Shown one piece after another: positions 8,103 through 17,954 of a DNA stretch of 45,943 nt. Both the position numbers and the translations under genes were made by a program. The DNA is from Methanobacteriota archaeon (GTDB lineage Archaea > Thermoplasmatota > Poseidoniia > Poseidoniales > Poseidoniaceae). The stretch spans positions 1 through 45,943 of the forward strand of contig PSPR01000013.1 of assembly GCA_004195515.1 (NCBI GenBank), written 5' to 3'. Below the pieces are notes generated by a model, which saw only the letters and a list, made by a program, of their open reading frames with translations, did not search any database and was not told the origin of the DNA. Every line of letters starts with the position of its first letter. Position 1 is the stretch's first letter.

Positions 8103-8334
8103 GAGAAAATTTTTGTTCTCAGAAATATGGTGACATCCACACAGCGTCGCGTGAAAACATCGATTGGCCGACGCTCCCGGCTGGGCTTGACTTTAAGAAA
8201 ACATCAAATCTCTCGATTGTAAATTTTTCAATAAATGCTACTCAGTGTGCCTTTTATTCCAACAACTCTATTATTGATTGCCAATTGATTGTAGGGAACC
8301 AATAAAAAGGGGTCACAAGTGGCCGAGACGCTCT

Positions 8335-8348
8335 CAGCCTTATGGCTG
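8335..8348. promoter_or_regulatory. Short hairpin CAGCC-TTAT-GGCTG in aglB leader
   Basis: 5-bp perfect stem 26 nt upstream of ATG8375. Confidence 0.35.
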
Positions 8349-8374
8349 CACATTGACAAAATGAGGGAACAAGA

Positions 8375-11300
8375 ATGTCAAACGAAAATGGCGACGAAAA
8401 AGCAGTGCCTAAAGCAATGCTAGGGTGGCTCATAGCCCCCCTTGCAGTGTTGGTTGCACTAACAGTAAATTATGGTCTAGGTTTCGGCTTAGATCTCAAC
8501 ATGGAAACAATGACCCCGTACGCGGCGCTAGCATTAGCAGCAGCACTCGGAATGGCACCACGTGTCTTACGAGAACAGGGTATCATCGACAACGTCAACA
8601 ATCAAGTACAATCCCTCCTCGTCCTTGTAATATCTCTTGCCGCTAGCGAAGGTATCGCTATGTTCAGCGGATCAAATCTGATAGGATTACTATTCTTCAT
8701 CACTATGTTTGGAGGATATATCCTCGATAACCATGGTCGATTCGAATGGAATACCGTATTGATTTTCAATATGGTTGGATTCATGTCTGCTTTAGCAGCA
8801 GCAGGATATTTCATAGCAAACCAATCCTTTGAGTTCAGTATCGAAGGTCAAACCTATGACCGAACATCTGCATGGCAAGAAGCGATTGGATTCATCTTCT
8901 TCAATGTCTGGACAGTAATCACCGTCCTCGGTATGCTCGCTGCAGTTCTTCTGCGCGGCCTTGTTGGCCCAGAAAGCGAAAAAGGCTGGTTTTCATACAT
9001 ACCATCTTCCGATGGTCTATGGAACCGTGCAACATTGCCATTACAAATCGCTTTGGCGGTTTGGGCAATGTCCCATGTCGCAGTATTGGCTTACTTCAAC
9101 AGTCTTGGCGATTTGGATATCTTAGCGATATGGTCCGAAGAAGCTTATCATGGCTACATTGGATTCTGGCCGGCAGCATTGACTGGTGTAGTTGCACTAA
9201 TCTGTGCTTGGATGGCAGCGGAGCGCTGGTTTACCCGTGCTTTGTTTATCGGTTCAATGTGGGGCTTATACATCATCTCTTCACTATATGAGACCGGGCA
9301 TTGGTCCTCTGAAACCTTCGAGGAATCTTGGGCTGTTTGGTATTGGTTTGGAATTTCATTCCTGCTTTCGGTCATCATTTATTGGTTCGCAACCCACGAA
9401 CGATACGGTGGCTGGGTGAATCGTGAATCTCACGAACCTAGCCAAGCCCGTGTATTCTGGTCCAATCATTGGGCTGGTTTGATGACCGGACTTGCGTTCT
9501 TAGTTGCTCTTGTTATCAGGGTTCAATGGTACTTAGTACCATCAATGAACTCTTATGGTCTCAATGATTTCGATCTAACCGGTGGTTCTGACCCTTGGTA
9601 CATGAAGCGAGTTGTCGATTATATTATCGCTGAACACGCTCACCTAATCTTTGACGCAGACCGAAATTACCCGGTCGGTGGAATCAACCCACGTCCGCCA
9701 TTATTTACCTGGTCTTTGGCCTTGGTTGCAATGTTTATCGCACCAATAATGGGTGTGGCTACAACCGAAGCGGTATGGTGGTCTATGCTCGCTATGCCTG
9801 CGGTCTTCGGTGCTCTAACCGTTTTCCCAATGGCAGGAATCGCAAAGGACAACTTCGGCAAAGGCGCAGGAGTAATCGCAGCATGGCTTATCGTATTCAT
9901 GCCTACCCACGTCCAAAAATCGACTTGGGGTATGGCTGACCACGATGCTTTCGTCTTGCTCTTCTTGACTGCAGCGTTCATGTTCTACCTACGTGCTGTT
10001 AAGGCCGGTGGCGATGACCGCTTGATGCGAAAAACCAATGCAAGCCCAAGTGGAATCTTGACCGCGATTGGAATCGTGATGAAAGAACGCCGTTTGGCTA
10101 GCGCAAATGCGATCGCCGCTGGTGTTTGTTTTGCAATCGTCGCTTTGGGTTGGAAAGGATTCGTCTACGGGCCGGCTATCATCTTCTTAGCATACTTCGT
10201 ACAAGTTGCAATGAATATGTTCCGCCGCAAGGATAGTACTATTCTCACAACCCTTAACCTATTGATGATTGGAACCATCTTCCTGATGGTTCTACCATTC
10301 TATGGCCACCCACAATTGGACCTGATTCTTAATTCGACTGGTCTTCAACCGCTCTTGTTCATCTTCGGATTTACATTAGCTATCGGTTGGATCACAACTG
10401 GATTCCGTGACAAGCCTTGGTTGCTAGTCCTAGGTTCTCTGGTCACAGGCGGAATCTTATTCTTCGTTCTATTGTATGTCCTTCAACAATTGGATATCTC
10501 CAATGCATGGGAAGTTTTGACCACAGGTTCTGGTTATTTCACCAAGAACAAGATTTTTGGAACGATCGCTGAGGCGAGTGCTCCAAGTCGTGGACAACTC
10601 TTTGCTTCGTTCGGACCAATAGTGTTCGTACTTGCAATCGTAATGGGTATCCTTGCGATTTGGGATGGCATAATGAAGAAGCAACAGACCAAACTTATTC
10701 TTGGAATGTGGGTCCTCGTCGCAGCATACATGGCTTGGTCCGCTGGAAGATTCCTCTTCAATGCAGCACCAGCAATGGCTGTCATGAGTTCTTGGGGAAT
10801 CGTCACTCTATGGAGAGCGTCCGGTGCTTCCAAGATGGCTCGCGAGTGGAGGCGAATGGGAATTCGCACTCCCGGTGACAGAATTTCCAACGCTCGAAAA
10901 GCGGTTTGGAAAACCCCACAATTTTCTGCAATCTTCTTGGTTCTTATCATGATTGCATCTCAACATGCAACCTATGGAATCGATGCAGCAATGCCTTCAA
11001 CCGGTCAAACCGAGTCTGAAATGGATGCAACAATCTATAATATCATGCCGGAAATACTCCGCTGGAATGAATTGGGCTTCTCGCTCTTGAACGATGAAGC
11101 ATATGACGAAGAAGGAAACTCTCGTTGGTTCTTAGGCTCTTTCGGGTCCGGTTTCAATGACCAAGGCTGGAATCTGGCTTATGATTGGCTAGCTCATCAA
11201 GACACCGACCAATCATATTCAGACCGCCCTGCGTTCGTATCTTGGTGGGATTACGGTTTCCAAGCTCTTGAGTCCGGAGACCACCCGTCGGTCTCAGATA

Positions 11301-14300
11301 ACTTCCAGTCTGGTATTCCTGCAACTGGAAATATGTTATTGGCTCGTAACCAAGACGATTTGGTAGCAATGTTCGTCTGGAGATTATCCGAAGCAGATCT
11401 GAAGATCAGCGAAATGAACGATGGCGAAAGGATTCACAGTAATTCATTCGAACAAACTCTTGAAAAGCACCTAAGCAGTGTTCAAGTTGCTGAATTCAAC
11501 GAACTTCAGATCGCTTTGGACAAATCAGATGTCACCGACAGAGTATTCAGTGTTACTCAAGCCAATCGTGAAATCGTCTTGGCTGAAGGATATAGTCTCT
11601 CAAATGGAATGGTAGATTCTAATGGCGACCTTTTATTCAAGGTTTACAATAGTGGTATTGTGGTTCCTTGTGAACCGGAAAATGAAAATGATTCGACCTC
11701 TTGTAATGGAGATGCATTCACCTCATTCAGTATTGCGAATTCAACCTTCAACAGCCACATTCGTTCTGCAGGGGATACCGAATTCAATTCTACCCATTAC
11801 ATCGTTGGAGATTATTGGTATACCGCCGACCTAGTCGATGAATTCGATTCGGTCAGTACAAAGATTCACCGAGCAAATGCCGGAATCGCATTGATCACTC
11901 AATTGTTAACAAGTTCATTGAGTTCTGATGAAATTCACGACCTCTATGCCGATTTGATGGACAATAGGGTTTACACCGTCCAAGATTACGATGGCGGTCC
12001 AGGTGAAATGATTACCAGAGACCACGAAATTCGTTACTTTGCAGTCGATAACCGTCTTTACCCTCGTGGTGGCAGATACAACTCCGAATATTCTGGTGGA
12101 AACCCATCCGGAATTTTCGGAGCACCTACCATCCTTTCCGGTCAGGACTTCGCAACTTTCATGGATGAGGTTTACGAGACCAGTCGTGGAGATTTCAGAG
12201 ATGAGATGACCCGCGATGAATTCAATGAAGAAGCACGAAAGGACGTCATTAACCAACAAGCAGGTTCCGATGTAGAACCTTTGAACCTTGACGATGTACG
12301 AATAGACCATACATCTGCCTTCTTTGACACCATGCTCGCAAGAGCATATGTTGGATATGGCGCAGATGACTTAGGATTCAATTCCTTTGAACAACCTGGT
12401 CAGCACTTCCAGCAATCCGGAACTCCCAATTCAATGATGACCAATGCAGTTCCAATGCCTGGTGCAATGATGAATCGCTTCGTTATCGCAAATTGGTATG
12501 ACTCAGAAGATCAATCTAAGAGTATTCCACAAGCTAATACATATGTGAAGATTCTAAAGTACTATCCTGGTTTAGAGATTGAAGGTTCGGTTGCAATGAC
12601 CGATGGCCAAGGTCTACCTAATGTCAGAATTCTAATCGAGAGAGACGCATTCTCCGGTGAGGATTCAACTGACTTGGACCAAGATACTTACTGGATTCCA
12701 ATCGGATATACCGATGCTGATGAGAATGGTGAATGGTCATATACCGTACCAGCTGGCCGAATCCGTGTTTCTGCATTCGCAGGAGTATTCGATGATGTTA
12801 ATGCGAAAGACTCATTCAAACTCGGTGAATATACCGAGGGATTAGGAGATTTAACCATTCCTTATAATGACGACCGCCAACCAAATCTAATCACCGCATT
12901 ATTGGGAAGGGTTGCAAATATGTCTTGGATGGGTGAACAAACCAACAATATTACCGGAGATATGGCTGATAGAGTCAGCAATTTTGAAGGTAACTTCGAC
13001 ATTGAAGTCAAATCGAGTGGAATATCTGGAACCGTTTCATGGTCTGGACATTCCAACTTCGATGGTGAACCATTGGAAAATACCACTTTCATCTTACGTA
13101 ATATTTGGTCTTTAACAGATAACTACACCATCTCCACAACTTCAGGATCTTTTACATCTGACGAATTTAGAATCGTTGGACCAGGAGAAGGAGAGGTACT
13201 CTTTGATGGAGAAGGAACATTCGACACTCAAGGATCGATGGGGCTGGTCAGAGGATTCACAGGAAATTTCACTCGTGAAATCTCTTCGGGCCGTACCTAT
13301 ACATCTGAAGGATCCTGGACCGGAGTTGGTGAATTGGTTGGAACATTGTATGATTATACTGCACCTGATTGTAATCAATCAGAAGCAGAGGATGGGGAGA
13401 TGATGGATGATATGCCAACATTCCAGAATGAGACCGACGTCACCATATTACACGATGCTTGTTTGATGGTTGGAGAGACCGATAAATATCTCTTCATCAG
13501 TCCTATCAATGCTAGCGGTCGAGTAACTGCGATTTCAACGGTGACATTGGTCAAGCAATTGGTCAGTGAAACATTCGAAGGTACCGGTGTTTTCGTCGGT
13601 GAAGGGACTGTTAGTGGAACTGGATTATTCTCTGGTGCTGGAACATTCTCAGGCGAGATGGTTAAGCCCGGTTCATTCTATCAAAGCGGATTGGTCCCTG
13701 GTATTTACAATATGATTGCCCAATTACCAAACGGTAAGGAAGTGCTTTTGCCAGACCCTGTCGAGGTTGAATTGCAACCAAAGACCAATTTGGAAATGAC
13801 AATGCCTGGTTCTATCTTCAATGATACCCTTTACTCTGATACACTAACCGATGGGGAACCTACTCCAATGCCTGGAGTTATTGTCGAAATTCTCGATATG
13901 GAATTAGGCGAGGATTCGGTAATTTCAATCGAAACCGATGAAGGTGGAAACATTTCATACGGTCCTATATCTCGTGGCGATTATATCTGGAGAGTCGATG
14001 CAGATGGTGATGGCTGGTACGAAAGAGAGGTTCCATTCTTTGTGTTTGATGAATCGACCAATGTAACCTTCGAATTTTCAATACCTACAAAGAGAGATGT
14101 AACAATTACACTAGGGCAAGGAGATTCTAGCCTAGATTTGGCAAACCGCACAGTTTACTTCACCAATGTATTATCTTCAGATCTAAACCCAATGGTTGTA
14201 AATGCCACATCGAATGAAACCGGTATAGTATTTGCAGAATTGGACATGGGTGATTGGATAGTATCGGATGAATTTGATGAAGATTATGTCTTATGGGAAG

Positions 14301-17300
14301 AATTAGTGATTCGAGATACCGACCAAAACATTAGCATGGATTATGCGATTAGTGTATGGTTCAATGGTACCGTATATGCTGTTCCAACTGGATTGATGGA
14401 TGCAGAAGATATTAATTCGCCTTCCGATATCCCATCTGAAAGTTTGGAACCTGCTAGTATCGTTACTGTAGAAGCTCGTTCTGGCTCAATTCTCTTGAGT
14501 AATAGAAGCGATTCATCTGGCAATTATTCATTGCGATTACCAGCTGGTAGAACCTTCCATCTAACCGTAGAAAGTTTCTTCAGCAGTGAAACATATACTG
14601 GTGGAATGACCTTTGATGATGCTGAAGCAGTAGAGGATTACACAATATACATCCAAGAAGCAAAACTAGTTCGTGGAAAGGTTTGGCTTAACTCAGCCAC
14701 CGAAAACGCAACCGATTGGGGTGAAGGTGTTCCTGGTTCTGAAGAAACAGAAGTTATTGCAACCTCTGTCGATGGATTGGAATGGCGAACCGAATTGACT
14801 GGTCTCGGCGATTTCTCATTACATCTACAATATGGCAATTGGACTTTTAGCGTTTCAAACGATATGATGAAGGTTGAGCCTGTAATAATCGAGACTGAAA
14901 ATATGAGTGAAGAAATCGCATTAATTGCAATGCCGGACCCAGTATCCTTGACCATTTACATGTTCTTGGACAGTTCAGAAGATGGTGTACGTGAAAACGG
15001 AACCGCAATTTACCCTTCGTTCAATCTGGTCCCAGCCGGTGAATTCGGAACTCAAATTAATATCACTTCTGATGATTACGATCAATTAAACGGCTCTATC
15101 ACTTTGGAAGTAGATGTTGGAGATTATACTTTCTCGATTACTGAAGATGATGCTAGAGATGAAAATGCAAGCGATTACCGATTGCGATATAACTTTGCGC
15201 CAGGATTAGAATTGGGTCTGTCGAATGAAGGAGAACCCATCGAAATCGCCTTTGATCCAATGTACTTGGTAAGTGGTGAAATCGATATGGAAAGTGGGTT
15301 CGATATGGTCAATTCAACCATTTGGCTCACTAGTGTCGATAGTGAAGACTTTGTCTCAATGACTACCGATGAGAATGGAACCTTTGCTGCATATATCGCT
15401 CAAGGCGATTGGTATGTTGAGGTTGCACCTTACGAAGCGGATAGCAATGAAACAGAGATTTTCCGCGGCCTTTTAAGCGTGGATTCAAACTCGACAAACC
15501 GAAGTGACCTTTCGTGGCAAACCCAGACTGCAATGCTAGTCGTATTCCAACTACAAGAAGGATTGACAGAAGTAAACCTCACCACAACTAGAGTTACAGC
15601 AGTTAGCCTTGATGGTCTAGGAAATGTAAGTCTAGGTCCTTCCGATAACGATGGAATGATTTCAGAGGTACTGATGCCAGGTTCTTGGACTATGAGCATT
15701 AATCGCACCGATAATCTAGAGCGATGGGTCCTTGAAGAAGGAACTCATAACTCAGATGATGAAATAATAAACGGCTCTTGGTCTCCAAGTGTCGTTTCAG
15801 TTGACAAATGGGTGATGGTCGGAGGAAAGGTCTTCTGGGACCTAAACGCTGACGAAATTCCAAGTATAGGCGAAGGAATCCTGAATGCTACCGTTCTAAT
15901 CAACGGCGGTACAATCGATGAAAACTTGACCACCGATGAAGAAGGTGTATGGAGTCTATTCGTACCTATCCGTACCAATTATACCGTTGATGCAAACAAA
16001 CTCGGATTTGGGAATCAATCCTACATGATGGATAACGAATCTGTCTACATGGTAAATGATACTCACGAAAGCCGAGATATTATGCTCAGCGCCGGTTTGG
16101 TTTCAGTAACTGGTAATGTAACCGACATCGCAGACCTAGGTCGGCTTGAGGGTGCAACTATAACCTTGATTCCTGTTGTAGGAATCGAGCGTGACTCAAT
16201 CACAATGTCTACATCTTACGATAATGAAACCCTTTCTTGGAGCGCAGATATCGAACCGGGTCAATGGATTGTTATGGTCATCGGAACCGATGCTGATGAA
16301 AACGGCGGTGGAGTTGCAGTTGGCTTACTCAACGCATCTGTACAAGATGGTGCGAGCATTGACCTGGATATGGCAATGGGTGGTCGAGTCTCGATTACAA
16401 CTGCTTGGACTACTTTTGATGGTGTTGCTAAACACGCTGGAGATGCTGAAGATGCAAGAATTTCAATAGATCTTGGTGATGAGATGGAATGGTATGCTGA
16501 TGTTGATGACGCTGGAAAATTGGATTTAGTCCTACCTTCTGGTACTGTTGATCTGAGTAGCGAATTCAGTACTGTTCAACATGACATGGAATTAAATATG
16601 GAATATACCGCTGGAATTCAAGTAAATAACGAAGTTGGTTTGGATTCCCGTGAGATGGCGTTTGACCGTCGTGAAAACTCAGATTTGACAATTGAGATTG
16701 TTTCGATCAATGGAGATAGTGCAATTTTCGACGAATCAGATTTAACAGAGATGAGTGCAATAAGCGCTGATGATAATAGTTATACCACAATTGAGATGAC
16801 ACTTAATTTGCAATATGACGGTACTGAAATCGAAGATACTTTCACAGTAGTTGGGTCAATAACAGTTGCACAAGATTCTGCTGATTGGCAGGTTGTTTTC
16901 AAGAATTCAACTGGCGAATGGGTCCAATCAACCATGATTACAATGGGTGTTGGTGATGATAATGCTTCGGATAATCATATATTATCTACCTCTGTAGATG
17001 TTAGAATAATAATGCCATTGCAAAACGAAAGCCGTTCATACGATGATGGTCATGCTGTAAACATGAAATTCTCGACCGAATACGGTGAATCAGAATTAAG
17101 CGTAAGAGTGAACATTCCACAGGTACATTCGATATCGATGACTGCCACCGATTCCAATATTGGTATTGCAGATGGTTCGACCGCTGTCGTCGGAGTAGCA
17201 TTGACCAATAATGGAAATGGTGACGACACGATGACTATCACCCCAAGTTTGAGTGATGATTGTTCGACCGATGGATGGGCAGTAACTCCAATAACTGAAA

Positions 17301-17902
17301 ATAGAACAGTTGGACCTGATGTGACCCTAACACAGTCCTTCACAGTGAAAGCTCCTAGCAATGGCAGTATCACAACATGTTCGGTTTCGTTCTCAGTTAG
17401 TTCTGAAGGAACTCACGATACCTTAACCGGTGCGACAGAAGTTGTGATATCGGTTGCAAGTCTATCCTTCGATACCAATGGTTTCAGACCACTAGAGGCA
17501 GATGCAGCAGCTAATGAAGCAGGTACTATCAGAATTGCTGTGAAGAATGATGGATTCTTAACCGCAAGCGATGTAATCGTAACTCTGGTCGGAACAGCTG
17601 ATACCGAATTTGAGCAGCAGCAGGTCACTATTACAGTTCCTGCACAAGGTTCGGCCTATGCTGAGTTCTCATACGATGAATTCAATACCGGAAAGCAACG
17701 CTTCGAGGTACGAATGGAATCGATTGGGACACCGACCGATAGTACAGATGATGATCTTCAGGAATACTTTGACATCAGATTCTCTAGCATGTCCGAAGGC
17801 GAAGAGTCATCATATGTTCTACTGATTGTGGTCTTATTGGGTGCAGCAGTCCTATTCGGCGGCTATAAGGTCGCTCGAAAGGGTTCGAGCAGCCGGTTCT
17901 GA
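8375..17902 (+). CDS. aglB: Giant AglB/STT3-type oligosaccharyltransferase with extra N-terminal TM module and about 2200-aa C-terminal ectodomain plus terminal TM
   Basis: GGSDPWYMKRV (Asp codon 9590), WGMADHDAF (9938), NYPVGGINPRPPLF, WWDYG at 11243-11257. Downstream carboxypeptidase-regulatory-like and NEW3/CARDB-like modules; C-terminal TM YVLLIVVLLGAAVLFGGYKVARK. Confidence 0.92.
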   Translation: MSNENGDEKAVPKAMLGWLIAPLAVLVALTVNYGLGFGLDLNMETMTPYAALALAAALGMAPRVLREQGIIDNVNNQVQSLLVLVISLAASEGIAMFSGSNLIGLLFFITMFGGYILDNHGRFEWNTVLIFNMVGFMSALAAAGYFIANQSFEFSIEGQTYDRTSAWQEAIGFIFFNVWTVITVLGMLAAVLLRGLVGPESEKGWFSYIPSSDGLWNRATLPLQIALAVWAMSHVAVLAYFNSLGDLDILAIWSEEAYHGYIGFWPAALTGVVALICAWMAAERWFTRALFIGSMWGLYIISSLYETGHWSSETFEESWAVWYWFGISFLLSVIIYWFATHERYGGWVNRESHEPSQARVFWSNHWAGLMTGLAFLVALVIRVQWYLVPSMNSYGLNDFDLTGGSDPWYMKRVVDYIIAEHAHLIFDADRNYPVGGINPRPPLFTWSLALVAMFIAPIMGVATTEAVWWSMLAMPAVFGALTVFPMAGIAKDNFGKGAGVIAAWLIVFMPTHVQKSTWGMADHDAFVLLFLTAAFMFYLRAVKAGGDDRLMRKTNASPSGILTAIGIVMKERRLASANAIAAGVCFAIVALGWKGFVYGPAIIFLAYFVQVAMNMFRRKDSTILTTLNLLMIGTIFLMVLPFYGHPQLDLILNSTGLQPLLFIFGFTLAIGWITTGFRDKPWLLVLGSLVTGGILFFVLLYVLQQLDISNAWEVLTTGSGYFTKNKIFGTIAEASAPSRGQLFASFGPIVFVLAIVMGILAIWDGIMKKQQTKLILGMWVLVAAYMAWSAGRFLFNAAPAMAVMSSWGIVTLWRASGASKMAREWRRMGIRTPGDRISNARKAVWKTPQFSAIFLVLIMIASQHATYGIDAAMPSTGQTESEMDATIYNIMPEILRWNELGFSLLNDEAYDEEGNSRWFLGSFGSGFNDQGWNLAYDWLAHQDTDQSYSDRPAFVSWWDYGFQALESGDHPSVSDNFQSGIPATGNMLLARNQDDLVAMFVWRLSEADLKISEMNDGERIHSNSFEQTLEKHLSSVQVAEFNELQIALDKSDVTDRVFSVTQANREIVLAEGYSLSNGMVDSNGDLLFKVYNSGIVVPCEPENENDSTSCNGDAFTSFSIANSTFNSHIRSAGDTEFNSTHYIVGDYWYTADLVDEFDSVSTKIHRANAGIALITQLLTSSLSSDEIHDLYADLMDNRVYTVQDYDGGPGEMITRDHEIRYFAVDNRLYPRGGRYNSEYSGGNPSGIFGAPTILSGQDFATFMDEVYETSRGDFRDEMTRDEFNEEARKDVINQQAGSDVEPLNLDDVRIDHTSAFFDTMLARAYVGYGADDLGFNSFEQPGQHFQQSGTPNSMMTNAVPMPGAMMNRFVIANWYDSEDQSKSIPQANTYVKILKYYPGLEIEGSVAMTDGQGLPNVRILIERDAFSGEDSTDLDQDTYWIPIGYTDADENGEWSYTVPAGRIRVSAFAGVFDDVNAKDSFKLGEYTEGLGDLTIPYNDDRQPNLITALLGRVANMSWMGEQTNNITGDMADRVSNFEGNFDIEVKSSGISGTVSWSGHSNFDGEPLENTTFILRNIWSLTDNYTISTTSGSFTSDEFRIVGPGEGEVLFDGEGTFDTQGSMGLVRGFTGNFTREISSGRTYTSEGSWTGVGELVGTLYDYTAPDCNQSEAEDGEMMDDMPTFQNETDVTILHDACLMVGETDKYLFISPINASGRVTAISTVTLVKQLVSETFEGTGVFVGEGTVSGTGLFSGAGTFSGEMVKPGSFYQSGLVPGIYNMIAQLPNGKEVLLPDPVEVELQPKTNLEMTMPGSIFNDTLYSDTLTDGEPTPMPGVIVEILDMELGEDSVISIETDEGGNISYGPISRGDYIWRVDADGDGWYEREVPFFVFDESTNVTFEFSIPTKRDVTITLGQGDSSLDLANRTVYFTNVLSSDLNPMVVNATSNETGIVFAELDMGDWIVSDEFDEDYVLWEELVIRDTDQNISMDYAISVWFNGTVYAVPTGLMDAEDINSPSDIPSESLEPASIVTVEARSGSILLSNRSDSSGNYSLRLPAGRTFHLTVESFFSSETYTGGMTFDDAEAVEDYTIYIQEAKLVRGKVWLNSATENATDWGEGVPGSEETEVIATSVDGLEWRTELTGLGDFSLHLQYGNWTFSVSNDMMKVEPVIIETENMSEEIALIAMPDPVSLTIYMFLDSSEDGVRENGTAIYPSFNLVPAGEFGTQINITSDDYDQLNGSITLEVDVGDYTFSITEDDARDENASDYRLRYNFAPGLELGLSNEGEPIEIAFDPMYLVSGEIDMESGFDMVNSTIWLTSVDSEDFVSMTTDENGTFAAYIAQGDWYVEVAPYEADSNETEIFRGLLSVDSNSTNRSDLSWQTQTAMLVVFQLQEGLTEVNLTTTRVTAVSLDGLGNVSLGPSDNDGMISEVLMPGSWTMSINRTDNLERWVLEEGTHNSDDEIINGSWSPSVVSVDKWVMVGGKVFWDLNADEIPSIGEGILNATVLINGGTIDENLTTDEEGVWSLFVPIRTNYTVDANKLGFGNQSYMMDNESVYMVNDTHESRDIMLSAGLVSVTGNVTDIADLGRLEGATITLIPVVGIERDSITMSTSYDNETLSWSADIEPGQWIVMVIGTDADENGGGVAVGLLNASVQDGASIDLDMAMGGRVSITTAWTTFDGVAKHAGDAEDARISIDLGDEMEWYADVDDAGKLDLVLPSGTVDLSSEFSTVQHDMELNMEYTAGIQVNNEVGLDSREMAFDRRENSDLTIEIVSINGDSAIFDESDLTEMSAISADDNSYTTIEMTLNLQYDGTEIEDTFTVVGSITVAQDSADWQVVFKNSTGEWVQSTMITMGVGDDNASDNHILSTSVDVRIIMPLQNESRSYDDGHAVNMKFSTEYGESELSVRVNIPQVHSISMTATDSNIGIADGSTAVVGVALTNNGNGDDTMTITPSLSDDCSTDGWAVTPITENRTVGPDVTLTQSFTVKAPSNGSITTCSVSFSVSSEGTHDTLTGATEVVISVASLSFDTNGFRPLEADAAANEAGTIRIAVKNDGFLTASDVIVTLVGTADTEFEQQQVTITVPAQGSAYAEFSYDEFNTGKQRFEVRMESIGTPTDSTDDDLQEYFDIRFSSMSEGEESSYVLLIVVLLGAAVLFGGYKVARKGSSSRF

Positions 17903-17954
17903 AGCGTTCGGAATACCATACAGGTTCAAGCACCATAGGCGATAGCCTCACCAT

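Noticed and set aside
8099-8305. 68-aa ORF between purD and aglB
   Set aside because: Non-ATG start, no motif, composition not like neighbours; more likely leader/intergenic DNA.
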